A stretch of DNA of 64,000 nucleotides. Source: Thermodesulfovibrionales bacterium (lineage in GTDB: Bacteria > Nitrospirota > Thermodesulfovibrionia > Thermodesulfovibrionales > Dissulfurispiraceae). The DNA is taken from assembly GCA_020062545.1 (NCBI GenBank), contig JAGUWD010000017.1, forward strand, positions 53,142-117,141. The letters run 5' to 3'. The notes under the pieces are model-generated. The model saw only the letters and a list, made by a program, of their open reading frames with translations, did no database searches and was not told where the DNA came from. Positions 54,147 to 62,928 of this stretch are shown piece after piece. Every line of letters starts with the position of its first letter. Positions within the stretch are counted from its first letter, which is position 1. The translations under genes and the position numbers were made by a program.

Positions 54147-54521
54147 ATGATAAATTTTGCGGTAAGCGAAGAAAAGAATAAATGGCTCAAGGAAAAAATG
54201 GAGTCTCTCGGCATTCATGAGTCTGACATCGAGGAGAAGTTTATTCGCTCATCTGGCAAAGGAGGCCAGAATGTTAACAAGACCGCCACATGCGTTTATC
54301 TCAAGCACATCCCTACAGGCATAGAAGTGAAATGCATGAAGGATAGGAGCCAGTCCATCAACCGTTTCCTCGCCAGGCGGGAGCTGGTAGAGAGGGTTGA
54401 GGGGCTTTTGGGCAAAAAGACTGATGAAGACATGAGAAAGGAAAAGATAAAGAAGCAGAAGGCGAAGAGGAAAAAGAGGGCAAAACTGAAACAAGAACAC
54501 CCCGACAGTTCACCAGATTAA
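54147..54521 (+). CDS. GGQ-domain release-factor-like ribosome rescue protein
   Basis: A 124-residue protein with a class I release factor catalytic domain: IRSSGKGGQNVNKTATCVYLKHIPTGIEVKC (about 33-63) contains the GGQ that triggers peptidyl-tRNA hydrolysis, followed by RSQSINRFLARRELVERV. There is no codon-recognition domain. The tail is strongly basic (KIKKQKAKRKKRAKLKQ), as in ArfB and C12orf65-type rescue factors, where it enters the mRNA channel of stalled ribosomes. The start lacks a Shine-Dalgarno. parS site 2 lies 8 bp after its stop. Confidence 0.85.
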   Translation: MINFAVSEEKNKWLKEKMESLGIHESDIEEKFIRSSGKGGQNVNKTATCVYLKHIPTGIEVKCMKDRSQSINRFLARRELVERVEGLLGKKTDEDMRKEKIKKQKAKRKKRAKLKQEHPDSSPD

Positions 54522-54528
54522 TGAGCTA

Positions 54529-54544
54529 TGTTCCACGTGGAACA
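54529..54544. promoter_or_regulatory. parS site 2 (intergenic)
   Basis: A second perfect TGTTCCACGTGGAACA, identical to site 1 and 3.6 kb from it. Two identical 16-bp palindromes in 64 kb of sequence are not expected by chance, and parB is in the same window. Confidence 0.92.
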
Positions 54545-54636
54545 TAACCCTGTTCTGAAATGCACAAAGGGCAACGACTTTGTAAAGGCTTCGATGCACA
54601 CCTGCTGCCTGCCATAGTGTGTAATACCATAATCCG

Positions 54637-54815
54637 TAAAGAAGGTAATCAGGCGCGGCTACAAAGCCTTTATCAATGCGATAAGATTATTTTGCTGCCT
54701 GTTTATACTGCTGAATGCAAAAGGTGATGCTGAAGTTGTCCTTTAACAGCGGGAAGGATCGGCTCTGAGGTATCGCTGATAAAGGCTTCTCACCCATGCC
54801 TGATTACCTTCTTTA
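54637..54815 (-). repeat. Structured inverted-repeat element, copy B (most complete)
   Basis: TAAAGAAGGTAATCAGGC (54637) pairs perfectly over 18 bp with 54798-54815. AAGCCTTTATCA (54664) pairs over 12 bp with 54777-54788. GCGATA (54678) pairs with TATCGC (54771). The 99-nt core, read on the minus strand, shares ACCTCAGAGCCGA, CCCGCTGTTA, GCATTCAGCAG and AAACAGGCA with copy A. ATCCGT/ACGGAT words lie outside both ends. It fills most of the gap 54545-54917 before the FKBP gene. Confidence 0.8.
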
Positions 54816-54917
54816 AATGTTTTTTTACGGATTAGGGTAATACTTATGCAATTTTTATCACTATAATTATGGTAAACTAACTATCTTTGGTAGAAACTAA
54901 AAACATGAGGAGAAAAA

Positions 54918-55346
54918 ATGACAGCAGTAAAACAAGGAGATACAATCAGAATTCGTTATATTGGAAGGCTTGAGGATGGCACAATATTTGATTCCTCGGA
55001 AGGTCGTCCTCCCCTTGAATTTACGGTAGGCGAAGGAGAGGTCATCCCGGGTCTTGAGCAGGGAGTTACAGGAATGAACATCGGGGAAACTAAAACTATT
55101 ACAATTACACCTGAACTCGGATACGGACCATACATGAAAGAGCGTGTCTTTGAGATGGATAGGAAGAAGATGCCCGGCAATTTCAATATAGAGGTGGGAT
55201 TGAGACTGCAGATGTACAGGGCTGACGGCATGCCCATGATGGTCACAGTGGTGGGCATATCTGAAAACACACTGACCATGGACTGCAATCACCCCCTTGC
55301 AGGCAAGACCTTGATATTCGATGCCACGCTGGTTGAGATAGTATAA
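54918..55346 (+). CDS. slyD: SlyD-type FKBP peptidyl-prolyl isomerase
   Basis: A 142-residue FKBP. The catalytic domain is split by an insert-in-flap chaperone domain: GDTIRIRYIGRLEDGTIFDSSEGRPPLEFTVGEGEVIPGLEQGVTGMNIGE (about 7-57), then the flap (ERVFEMDRKKMPGNFNIEVGLRLQMYR to MTVVGISENTLTMD), then NHPLAGKTLIFDATLVEI. It lacks the His-rich metal tail of E. coli SlyD. It is cytosolic and helps folding. GAGGAGA precedes the ATG, and a TATAAT about 50 bp upstream may be its -10. Confidence 0.92.
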   Translation: MTAVKQGDTIRIRYIGRLEDGTIFDSSEGRPPLEFTVGEGEVIPGLEQGVTGMNIGETKTITITPELGYGPYMKERVFEMDRKKMPGNFNIEVGLRLQMYRADGMPMMVTVVGISENTLTMDCNHPLAGKTLIFDATLVEIV

Positions 55347-55425
55347 ATACTTATTTTTCAATTGGTTATGATTAAGCGACAGCATGAAGTATTATAATCA
55401 ACCACTCTTGAGCATATAAGAACCT

Positions 55426-57561
55426 GTGAATATTTTTGATATTGATAAAGGTTTGTTTTTTCTCATAAATCACGGCACCTCCAATGCCCTGTTTGATGTG
55501 GCAATGCCTTTTATGACGGCAAAGAGCTACCTGCTGCTCATTCCCTACATGCTCTATGTTCTTTACAAGGCGTATAAAATACAGAATACAGAATACAGAA
55601 GTCAGAAGTCAGAATTTGATATAAAAATAGTCTTGTGGGCATTTGTTCTGGCGGCATTTGCTTTTCTATTGAGCGATTGGCTGGGGAATGAAATAAAACA
55701 CACCATCAGAAGGATACGGCCTTGTAACACCCTTGAAGGAGTAAAGCTCCTTGTCGGCTGCACAAAGTCATACTCTATGCCTTCAAACCATGCCACCAAC
55801 TCCTTTGCTTTTGCTATGGTACTGTATTATTTTACACGCCGGAATATTCCTGTGTTGTTCAGTATTTATCCTCTAATCCTTGCTGCCCTCGTTGCCTTTT
55901 CGAGGGTATATGTGGGGGTTCATTATGTAGGAGATGTTGTAGTAGGAGCACTTTTTGGCACTGCTATTGCGTTTGTAATCGTCGGATTATTCAGATATGC
56001 CGCGTCACATTATAAGATGAGACCTCACTCAACACTGCTTTTTTCCTTTCTGTTTGTGATAAGCGTTTTCAGGATCTATTACATTCTCCATGGACCGCTG
56101 GATCTCGGTCCTGACGAAGCACATTACTGGGAATGGTCGAGAATGCTTGATTTGAGCTACTACTCAAAAGGCCCGATGATTGCCTATCTCGTCTACATAG
56201 GTACTTCAATATTCGGAGACACGGTATTTGGTATAAGGGTAATGGCTGTAATCTTTTCTGCATTGAGCAGTATTTATATGTTCATGCTTGTTAATCACAT
56301 GTACGGCAAGCAAGAACCAGAAATCGGCCAGCCTGTGGCCTTATCATCAGCCCTTCTGCTCCAGATTATCCCTATGTTTGCACCATTCGGCGTGATTTTT
56401 ACCATAGATTCTCCGTTCATATTCTTCTGGATTTTATCTCTGTATATTTTCTGGAAGGCAATAAACAGCGAAGGGGCAAAGGGCAATGGTCAAGGGTTAA
56501 ATCATACTCAATGGATTCTCTTAGGCATTTCCATCGGGCTTGGTCTATTAACAAAATATACAATGGCATTCTTTTATCTCTGCGCTTTTTTATTTCTGCT
56601 CTTTTCAGGGAAAAGATACTTGCTTAAAAGCCTGAAGCCTTACACAGCATTGCTGATTAGCCTCCTCGTCTTTAGCCCTGTAATCATCTGGAACTTCCAG
56701 CACGACTGGGTGACTATCAGACATACAGCAGGACAGGCGCATGTTTCAGAAGGATTGAAAATATCTTTAAAAAACTTTATTGAATTCCTCGGCTCACAGA
56801 TAGGAATAATTACCCCGATTATCTTCGTAATGATGTTTTATGCATTATTCAAATTAGGAACAAAAAGCCTGCAATCCGGATTTTTATTGTATTTTTCTAT
56901 ACCTGTTATAGGATTTTTCTTGTTAAAGAGCATACAGGGAAAGGTTCAGCCAAACTGGGCGATGACAGGCTATATAACAGGAATAATCGCATTTGCAAAA
57001 TATTTTATGGGGCGAGGGACAAAAGGCAAGGGTCAAGGAAGATTGTTAGTAATTGCGGGTATTACAGTTGCGATTCTCGTTACAGTGATAGCCCATTATC
57101 CGTCAATCATAAAATTACCTCCTAAATTAGACCCGTCTTCGCGATTAAGAGGCTGGAAGGAATTGGGCGTGGAGGTCAGTAGGATTCATGACTCTATGAA
57201 GAATAAAGGAGAAGTCTTTATTTTCTCCGACAGATATCAAGTATCGAGCGAACTTGCCTTTTATGTAAAGGGCCATCCAAGGACATACTGCATAAACCTC
57301 GGAAGAAGGATGAATCAGTATGACCTCTGGCCTGATATGAACAGTAATGCCTTTAAAATACGTAGCAGTGGAAGCACTATTAATGCCGTTTTTGTTAGAA
57401 TAGACAATGTTGATATGCCTACGGAGGTGGCTGAGGCCTTTGAGAAATATGACAAGAGGCTGTTGCAGGTTTATGATAGAGGGTATCTGTTGAGGGAATA
57501 TTCCATATTCATTTGTTATAATTTCAAAGGCATTAAGACAGCAATGCCAGAAAATTATTAG
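55426..57561 (+). CDS. Fusion of PAP2 phosphatase and ArnT-like glycosyltransferase
   Basis: A 711-residue membrane protein. The N-terminal part (about 1-200) is a PAP2 lipid phosphatase with KHTIRRIRPC, SMPSNHATNSFAFA and SRVYVGVHYVGDVVVG. The rest is a GT-C/PMT_2 transferase with DLGPDEAHYWEWSRMLDLSYYSKGPM near 225 (acidic catalytic loop) and about ten more helices. It likely transfers a sugar from undecaprenyl phosphate and dephosphorylates a lipid carrier. Three heptad patches are in frame: near residues 52-63, 349-357 (SEGAKGNGQG) and 528-537 (GRGTKGKGQG). It starts at GTG 55426. The GT2 gene follows after 8 bp. Confidence 0.85.
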   Translation: MNIFDIDKGLFFLINHGTSNALFDVAMPFMTAKSYLLLIPYMLYVLYKAYKIQNTEYRSQKSEFDIKIVLWAFVLAAFAFLLSDWLGNEIKHTIRRIRPCNTLEGVKLLVGCTKSYSMPSNHATNSFAFAMVLYYFTRRNIPVLFSIYPLILAALVAFSRVYVGVHYVGDVVVGALFGTAIAFVIVGLFRYAASHYKMRPHSTLLFSFLFVISVFRIYYILHGPLDLGPDEAHYWEWSRMLDLSYYSKGPMIAYLVYIGTSIFGDTVFGIRVMAVIFSALSSIYMFMLVNHMYGKQEPEIGQPVALSSALLLQIIPMFAPFGVIFTIDSPFIFFWILSLYIFWKAINSEGAKGNGQGLNHTQWILLGISIGLGLLTKYTMAFFYLCAFLFLLFSGKRYLLKSLKPYTALLISLLVFSPVIIWNFQHDWVTIRHTAGQAHVSEGLKISLKNFIEFLGSQIGIITPIIFVMMFYALFKLGTKSLQSGFLLYFSIPVIGFFLLKSIQGKVQPNWAMTGYITGIIAFAKYFMGRGTKGKGQGRLLVIAGITVAILVTVIAHYPSIIKLPPKLDPSSRLRGWKELGVEVSRIHDSMKNKGEVFIFSDRYQVSSELAFYVKGHPRTYCINLGRRMNQYDLWPDMNSNAFKIRSSGSTINAVFVRIDNVDMPTEVAEAFEKYDKRLLQVYDRGYLLREYSIFICYNFKGIKTAMPENY
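55577..55617 (+). repeat. Heptad repeat inside the PAP2 domain
   Basis: ATACAGA, ATACAGA, AGTCAGA, AGTCAGA (with flanking AAATACAG) encode NTEYRSQKSEFD in a loop before a membrane helix. The frame is kept. Confidence 0.8.
56470..56500 (+). repeat. Heptad repeat in the GT domain, patch 1
   Basis: AGGGGCAAAGGGCAATGGTC then AAGGGTTAA: variants of GGGCAAA/GGTCAAG, in frame, adding a Gly-rich loop. The words match the insert in the polyprenyl synthase gene. Confidence 0.75.
57009..57038 (+). repeat. Heptad repeat in the GT domain, patch 2
   Basis: GGGGCGAGGGACAAAAGGCA then AGGGTCAAGG, the same word family as patch 1, in frame, between two membrane helices. Confidence 0.75.
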
Positions 57562-57569
57562 GAGAGAAG

Positions 57570-58514
57570 ATGTCGGTATCTGTTGTTGTTCCGTTATACA
57601 ATGAGGAAGAAAATGTTAAGGTATTGAATGAGAGGTTGAAAGAGGTTCTCGATGTCCTCGGCACAGAATACGAAATTATCTATGTCGATGATGGAAGCAG
57701 CGACAGGACATTGAACCTCCTTGAGGAGATACAGAAGGCAGACAGGAATGTTTTGGTGCTCAGCCTCAGGAGGAACTTCGGACAGACTGCTGCTTTTGCT
57801 GCAGGATTTGACTTTGCAAGGGGTGACATCGTTATCACCATGGATGGCGATCTCCAGAACGATCCGAAGGATATTCCGAGACTCCTCGATGCCATAAGGG
57901 ATTATGACCTTGTAAGCGGATGGAGGAAAAAAAGGAAGGATACATTTCTCACAAGAAGGCTCCCTTCAATGATAGCCAACTGGCTCATAAGCAGGGTTAC
58001 AGGGGTCAAGCTTCACGACTACGGCTGCTCATTAAAGGCATACAGGAGAGATGTAGTAAAGAACCTCAGGCTCTATGGCGAGATGCACAGATTTATTCCT
58101 GCTGTTGCAAGCTGGTACGGTGTCAGGGTGGCAGAGATAGAAACCACACATCATCCAAGGCTCAGGGGAAAATCAAAATACGGCATCTCGAGGACAATCA
58201 AGGTATTGCTCGACCTGATAACCGTAAAGTTCCTGCAGAGCTTTTCTACAAAGCCTATGCAGTTCTTCGGCCCAATGGGCATGATATTCGGAGCAGCAGG
58301 TGTGGGTATATCCCTGTATCTTTCCATAGAAAAACTCTTTAAAGGGGTTAATATCGGGGGAAGGCCCCTTCTCCTTTTGGGCGCTCTTTTGATAATAGTA
58401 GGCGTCCAGTTTGTCGGCATGGGCCTACTTGGGGAGATGCTTGTGAGGGTGTATCATGAGAGCCAGAAAAAACCCATATATGCAATAAAGAAGATCCTTG
58501 GCCCGGGCAAGTAA
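57570..58514 (+). CDS. Polyprenyl-phosphate glycosyltransferase (DPM1/ArnC-like GT2)
   Basis: A 314-residue GT2 enzyme. VVVPLYNEEENVKVL near 5, IIYVDDGSSDRTL near 38, ITMDGDLQNDPKDIPRL near 90 (metal-binding DxD) and the acceptor loop KSKYGISRTIKVLLDL near 195 are typical. Two C-terminal membrane helices (about 230-252 and 264-290) anchor it. It makes polyprenyl-phosphate sugar, the donor for GT-C enzymes such as the fusion protein just upstream. The next gene starts inside its 3' end. Confidence 0.92.
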   Translation: MSVSVVVPLYNEEENVKVLNERLKEVLDVLGTEYEIIYVDDGSSDRTLNLLEEIQKADRNVLVLSLRRNFGQTAAFAAGFDFARGDIVITMDGDLQNDPKDIPRLLDAIRDYDLVSGWRKKRKDTFLTRRLPSMIANWLISRVTGVKLHDYGCSLKAYRRDVVKNLRLYGEMHRFIPAVASWYGVRVAEIETTHHPRLRGKSKYGISRTIKVLLDLITVKFLQSFSTKPMQFFGPMGMIFGAAGVGISLYLSIEKLFKGVNIGGRPLLLLGALLIIVGVQFVGMGLLGEMLVRVYHESQKKPIYAIKKILGPGK

Positions 58515-59484
58515 AATAAATAAAAATAGGATAAATAAAACAATCAAAAAAATAGCGATACTTATTGCAAAGCTTTCTGTAAGCACTGTTCTCTTTTATT
58601 TTCTCCTTTCAAAGGTTGGCACGCAGACAATTATTAACAATATGAAGGTGCTAAGTCCAGCGACCTTTATTGCAGCCGTAGGGATGTATATAGCGGCAAC
58701 CTATCTTTCTTCTATGAGATGGAATTTGCTTATATCGCAGGATATTAAAACAAAAAGGCTCTTTTCTCTGTATATGATAGGGTCATTTTTCAATGCCTAT
58801 ATGCCCGGAATAATAGGAGGAGATGCGGTAAAGGCATATTATCTAAGCAAAGCGTTAAAAGAAGATAACCCTACGCCTTATACTCCTCAATCCCCACTCT
58901 CGATTGCCATTGCCTCTGTGTTTATGGACAGATACATAGGCTTTTCTGCCCTTCTTACTATCAGTGTTATTGCGTTTCCTTTTGGATTTAATTATCTCGA
59001 AGGAACCCACGTAAAATGGCTTATGCCCATTATTTTAGTTGCCTTTATATCGGGCAGCATCATTGTTTTTAAGTTCAGACTTGGGGAGCGGGTGAAGTTT
59101 CTTTTCAGGATCTACGAATACTTCCAGATTTACAGCAGAAAAAAGGGAGTTTTGTTTAAGGCGTTTTTATATTCTCTGGTTATCCAGATTTCCGGTATTA
59201 TCGCCATTTATATTTTATCAAAGGGTATTTCTCTGAATATCTCGTTTCTGTCTCTTCTGATCTTTGTTCCGATTATTATTCTGATTTCCTTTATTCCTAT
59301 ATCCATATCAGGGATTGGCTTGAGAGAAGGGGCATTTGTCATCTTTTTAGGGACAATAGGAGTGCCTTCGGATCTGGCAATGACCCTGTCCATTCTCTGG
59401 TTTTTATCGGTGGTAGTTGCGAGTTTGTGGGGACTTTTTGAGTATTTAAGATTCAAGGCGGTGCTTGGCGGAGAGGTAAAATAG
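58498..59484 (+). CDS. Lysylphosphatidylglycerol-synthase-TM/AglD-type flippase-like protein
   Basis: A 328-residue membrane protein of the UPF0104 family with about eight helices. SMRWNLLISQ near 70, YMIGSFFNAYMPGIIGGDAVKAYYLSKALKED near 92-123 and PISISGIGLREGAFVIFLG near 265 are family signatures. These proteins often accompany polyprenyl-linked glycosyltransferases and are thought to move the lipid carrier. The frame begins at TTG 58498, inside the GT2 gene; the first residues are uncertain. It converges on the HDOD gene with a 39-bp overlap. Confidence 0.85.
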   Translation: MARASKINKNRINKTIKKIAILIAKLSVSTVLFYFLLSKVGTQTIINNMKVLSPATFIAAVGMYIAATYLSSMRWNLLISQDIKTKRLFSLYMIGSFFNAYMPGIIGGDAVKAYYLSKALKEDNPTPYTPQSPLSIAIASVFMDRYIGFSALLTISVIAFPFGFNYLEGTHVKWLMPIILVAFISGSIIVFKFRLGERVKFLFRIYEYFQIYSRKKGVLFKAFLYSLVIQISGIIAIYILSKGISLNISFLSLLIFVPIIILISFIPISISGIGLREGAFVIFLGTIGVPSDLAMTLSILWFLSVVVASLWGLFEYLRFKAVLGGEVK

Positions 59485-61026
59485 TAGTCTCTTCAGATCC
59501 TTTAAGTTGTTCTGAAATGTATGTGTTTCGTAATATTCCTTTAGTCCAAGGAGCAATGCCTTATCAGTGAGATTGAGATTGTATTTTTCTATGATGCTGC
59601 TTCCAATAAACTCAATATCTTCTCTCCTCTCCCTCAATGGCGGAATATAAATGCTTACGGGCTTTAAGACACGTAAAAGCCTTTCTGAAAACCTTCCCTC
59701 CTTTGCCTCTTCAAAGATATTCTTTTTTGATGTAATAAAAAACCTGACATCGAAGAATGCAGGATGTGTTTCCCCTATTTTGTAGAATTCATCTCTGCAG
59801 AATATTTCTGCGAGCTTGTCCTGCAGGGCCAGAGGAATTTTGTCTATATCTTTAAGCAGTATGGTTCCTCCATTTGCAAGCTCTAAAGCGCCTTTGTGCT
59901 TTTCTTTTCCTAAAAAACCTCCCTTTGCTCCAAAGAGTTCTAATTCGAGGGTTTCGCTGTCCAGTGTCCCGCAGTGAATGGATAAAAATGGCTTTGTTTT
60001 CCTGGGATTGTCAGGACGACGGTGAAGGGCAACAGCCAGCAATCGTTTTCCAACACTGGTTTCTCCATATATGAAGATATTTTTTTCTTCCCGATTCGCG
60101 GCATATATTTTCTCAAGGGAATTTTTCAGAGGCTCTGATTTTGTCAGGAAGCTTATTCCAGGAAAGTGATAATCTTCTGCACTGATTATGAATTTTTCTG
60201 ACAGATCCTCGACCTTGAATTCTTTACACACATCCTCGAATCTTTCTACGATGTCCGCAAGCAATTCCTCGACCTCGTTTTCGGGTATTTTGAAATACCT
60301 TTTGCTCATTTCTCTGAATTTTTCCTGCGCTTCAACGACAGCAGGGAAAAGGATTGCCCTCGCTGCAGATTCGCTAACGTCCATTAGCTGAAAAAGCTGA
60401 TAGGCTTTATAGTTTACAGAAAATCTTGCTGGATGGCTAAAAAGTTCTATGCGCTGACCATCCTCTGAAAATATAAAATTCATGATGTTTATTAGTTCCT
60501 TATAGATTCTGGGCGACACGGTATTTTTGTCAAGCTGCTTTAAGAGATTTGTCTTGAACAATCTTTCTTCTATAAAGATTTTATGTTCGATTGGGACTCT
60601 GAGCAATAAGTCGCAAATTTTTTTATGTTTGGAATTTTGTGTGTACATTAATAAAAGTCCCACAGACGACATAATGCCTGCGAAAAATGCCTCTTCATCC
60701 TCTGCTATATCTGCCTTTTCGTTTATAATGGATGCTGCCTCTCCGGCCAATACTGAATAACACCATAGCAGCATATATTCTTCATCAAGAAAGTAGTCCT
60801 GCTGGAGTATATGGTTCTGGAGTCCTTCTGCTCCGATGAGCGATATGGCCTGGGATATTGATGTTATTTCTGCTCTCGTGGTAAGGGCATTAACATTTTG
60901 AAGAAGAGAAAAATACAAGCCCGGGTCATATTTGATCAGCCTCGAAACTTTTTGCAAAGGCTCATTTTCATTCTCAATAATAGAGCGGAGGGAGATTACT
61001 GTATGTTCGAAAACAGGGATACTCAT
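59446..61026 (-). CDS. HDOD domain fused to a degenerate sigma-54-activator-like AAA+ domain
   Basis: A 526-residue protein. The N-terminal HDOD domain (about 1-200) shows VSRLIKYDPGLYFSLLQNVNAL and SISQAISLIGAEGLQNHIL. The C-terminal AAA+ domain (about 290-525) has Walker A GETSVGKRLLA, HCGTLDSETLELELFGAKGGFLGKEKHKGALELANGG and PPLRERREDIEFIG. The GAFTGA loop needed to touch sigma-54 is GGFLGK, Walker B is LLKDID, and no DNA-binding helix-turn-helix follows. It is therefore unlikely to activate sigma-54 promoters. Function unknown, probably signalling. Confidence 0.82.
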   Translation of the reverse strand: MSIPVFEHTVISLRSIIENENEPLQKVSRLIKYDPGLYFSLLQNVNALTTRAEITSISQAISLIGAEGLQNHILQQDYFLDEEYMLLWCYSVLAGEAASIINEKADIAEDEEAFFAGIMSSVGLLLMYTQNSKHKKICDLLLRVPIEHKIFIEERLFKTNLLKQLDKNTVSPRIYKELINIMNFIFSEDGQRIELFSHPARFSVNYKAYQLFQLMDVSESAARAILFPAVVEAQEKFREMSKRYFKIPENEVEELLADIVERFEDVCKEFKVEDLSEKFIISAEDYHFPGISFLTKSEPLKNSLEKIYAANREEKNIFIYGETSVGKRLLAVALHRRPDNPRKTKPFLSIHCGTLDSETLELELFGAKGGFLGKEKHKGALELANGGTILLKDIDKIPLALQDKLAEIFCRDEFYKIGETHPAFFDVRFFITSKKNIFEEAKEGRFSERLLRVLKPVSIYIPPLRERREDIEFIGSSIIEKYNLNLTDKALLLGLKEYYETHTFQNNLKDLKRLLFYLSAKHRLES

Positions 61027-61047
61027 TAATGTTATAATAATCGATTA

Positions 61048-62928
61048 ATGTATAAAGAGCAAGACTTTGATGTGATTGTCATAGGTGCAGGTCATGCAGG
61101 ATGCGAGGCAGCCCTTGCATCTGCCCGTCTTGGTATGGAGACCTGCATCTTCACTATCAATATCGATACCATTGCGCAGCTTTCGTGTAATCCAGCCATT
61201 GGAGGCCTTGCAAAGGGGCATCTCGTGCGTGAAATCGATGCCCTTGGCGGCGAGATGGCAAAAATCACGGATATGTCAGGAATCCAGTTCAGGATGCTGA
61301 ATCTTTCAAAAGGTCCTGCTGTCTGGTCTCTGAGGGCTCAGGCAGACAGAGTTCTCTACAGGAATAACATGAAATATTCTCTCGAAAGACAGGAAAACCT
61401 TGTCATAAAACAGGGCATGGTGGAAAAGATAGTGGTTGAGGACAACAGGGTTAAAGGTGTTATCACATCACTCGGTATTTTTTATGGTGCACGGGCTGTT
61501 ATTGTCACTACAGGCACATTTTTAAAGGGACTTATGCACATAGGCCTCGAGAGCTTTCAGGCTGGAAGGGCTGGAGAATTCCCATCCATGGGGTTGGCGG
61601 ATTCTTTAAGGAACTTAGGTCTTAAGATGGGAAGGCTGAAAACAGGCACTCCGCCGAGACTTGATGCGAGAAGTATCGATTTTTCAAAAACCACACCTCA
61701 GTATGGCGATGACCCGCCGCCGCCCTTTTCTTACTCCACAGGAAAAATAACAAATCCGCAATTACCGTGTTATATAACATACACTAATAAAAAGACCCAC
61801 GATATAATCCTCGAAAACCTCGACAGATCACCACTTTACAGCGGGAAGATAAAGGGTATCGGCCCGAGGTATTGTCCATCCATAGAGGACAAAGTCGTGA
61901 GGTTTTCTGAAAAAGGAAGGCATCAGATATTCTTAGAGCCTGAGGGCTTTAAGACAACAGAATATTATGCAAATGGAATATCCACAAGCCTTCCATATGA
62001 TGTTCAGGTAAAGCTTGTGAGGAGCATAGAGGGCCTGGAGGATGCAGAAATCATGAGGCCGGCATATGCCATCGAGTATGACTTTGTCTATCCAACACAA
62101 CTAAGGCATACCCTTGAAGTTAAGGGTATAGACGGGTTATTTCTTGCAGGACAAATAAACGGGACATCAGGCTATGAAGAGGCTGCTGCACAGGGGATAA
62201 TGGCTGGTATCAATGCTTCCCTGAAATTAAAGGGTAAAGATTTCATTGTTCTTGGAAGGGACGAGGCTTACATAGGCGTACTGATAGATGACCTTGTAAC
62301 AAAAGGAACCATCGAGCCCTACCGGATGTTCACTTCGAGGGCAGAGTATAGACTTCTCCTCAGGCATGATAATGCAGATTTCAGATTGATGGATAAGGGA
62401 TACAGCATTGGTCTTGTGTCTGAAAATGTCTATGGAAGATTCAAAGAAAAAAAGAGGTTACTGTTTAGCGAAATTGAAAGGCTTAAAAAAGTGCGTATTA
62501 AACCTTCTGATGAAATCAGCGATACGCTCTCATCTCTCGGAACAACTGCAATAAGTGAAGATATTGCTCTGGATAAGATACTTAAACGGCCTGAGATAAG
62601 ATATGATTTCATAAAAAAATTCTCTCCTGCTCCTGAAGCTTTAACGCCAGAAATTGAAAGCCTTGTGGAAATAAGTGTCAAGTACGAAGGTTATATTCAG
62701 AGGCAGATGGAGATGGCAGAAAGATTGAAAAGACTTGAATCAAAAAAAATACCGGCAAATTTTAATTACAAAGCAATTCCGGGACTATCAAAGGAAATTG
62801 TGGAAAAGCTATCGAAAATCCAGCCTGAGACAATCGGCCAGACAAGTAGAATCCCTGGAATCACGCCTGCTGCGATATCAATAATATTGGTTTCGGTGGA
62901 GAGGCATTGGAAAGAGAAAAACTCCTGA
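61048..62928 (+). CDS. mnmG: tRNA uridine-5-carboxymethylaminomethyl modification enzyme MnmG (GidA)
   Basis: A 626-residue FAD enzyme. The FAD loop is VIVIGAGHAGCEAALASARLG (9-29). CNPAIGGLAKGHLVREIDALGGEMAK near 47 and LKTGTPPRLDARSIDF near 200 are hallmark motifs, with QINGTSGYEEAAAQG near 370 and TSRAEYRLLLRHDNAD near 430. With MnmE it modifies wobble uridine in tRNA. TATAAT ends 9 nt before the ATG and there is no Shine-Dalgarno, so it may be leaderless. rsmG overlaps its 3' end by 22 bp. Confidence 0.97.
   Translation: MYKEQDFDVIVIGAGHAGCEAALASARLGMETCIFTINIDTIAQLSCNPAIGGLAKGHLVREIDALGGEMAKITDMSGIQFRMLNLSKGPAVWSLRAQADRVLYRNNMKYSLERQENLVIKQGMVEKIVVEDNRVKGVITSLGIFYGARAVIVTTGTFLKGLMHIGLESFQAGRAGEFPSMGLADSLRNLGLKMGRLKTGTPPRLDARSIDFSKTTPQYGDDPPPPFSYSTGKITNPQLPCYITYTNKKTHDIILENLDRSPLYSGKIKGIGPRYCPSIEDKVVRFSEKGRHQIFLEPEGFKTTEYYANGISTSLPYDVQVKLVRSIEGLEDAEIMRPAYAIEYDFVYPTQLRHTLEVKGIDGLFLAGQINGTSGYEEAAAQGIMAGINASLKLKGKDFIVLGRDEAYIGVLIDDLVTKGTIEPYRMFTSRAEYRLLLRHDNADFRLMDKGYSIGLVSENVYGRFKEKKRLLFSEIERLKKVRIKPSDEISDTLSSLGTTAISEDIALDKILKRPEIRYDFIKKFSPAPEALTPEIESLVEISVKYEGYIQRQMEMAERLKRLESKKIPANFNYKAIPGLSKEIVEKLSKIQPETIGQTSRIPGITPAAISIILVSVERHWKEKNS

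Noticed and set aside
54897..55385. 162-codon frame antisense to the FKBP gene
   Set aside because: The FKBP domain pattern on the plus strand is complete; the antisense frame is His/Cys-rich shadow sequence.
59446..61026. Calling the HDOD/AAA+ protein a sigma-54 transcription activator
   Set aside because: GAFTGA and the DNA-binding domain are missing and Walker B is altered.
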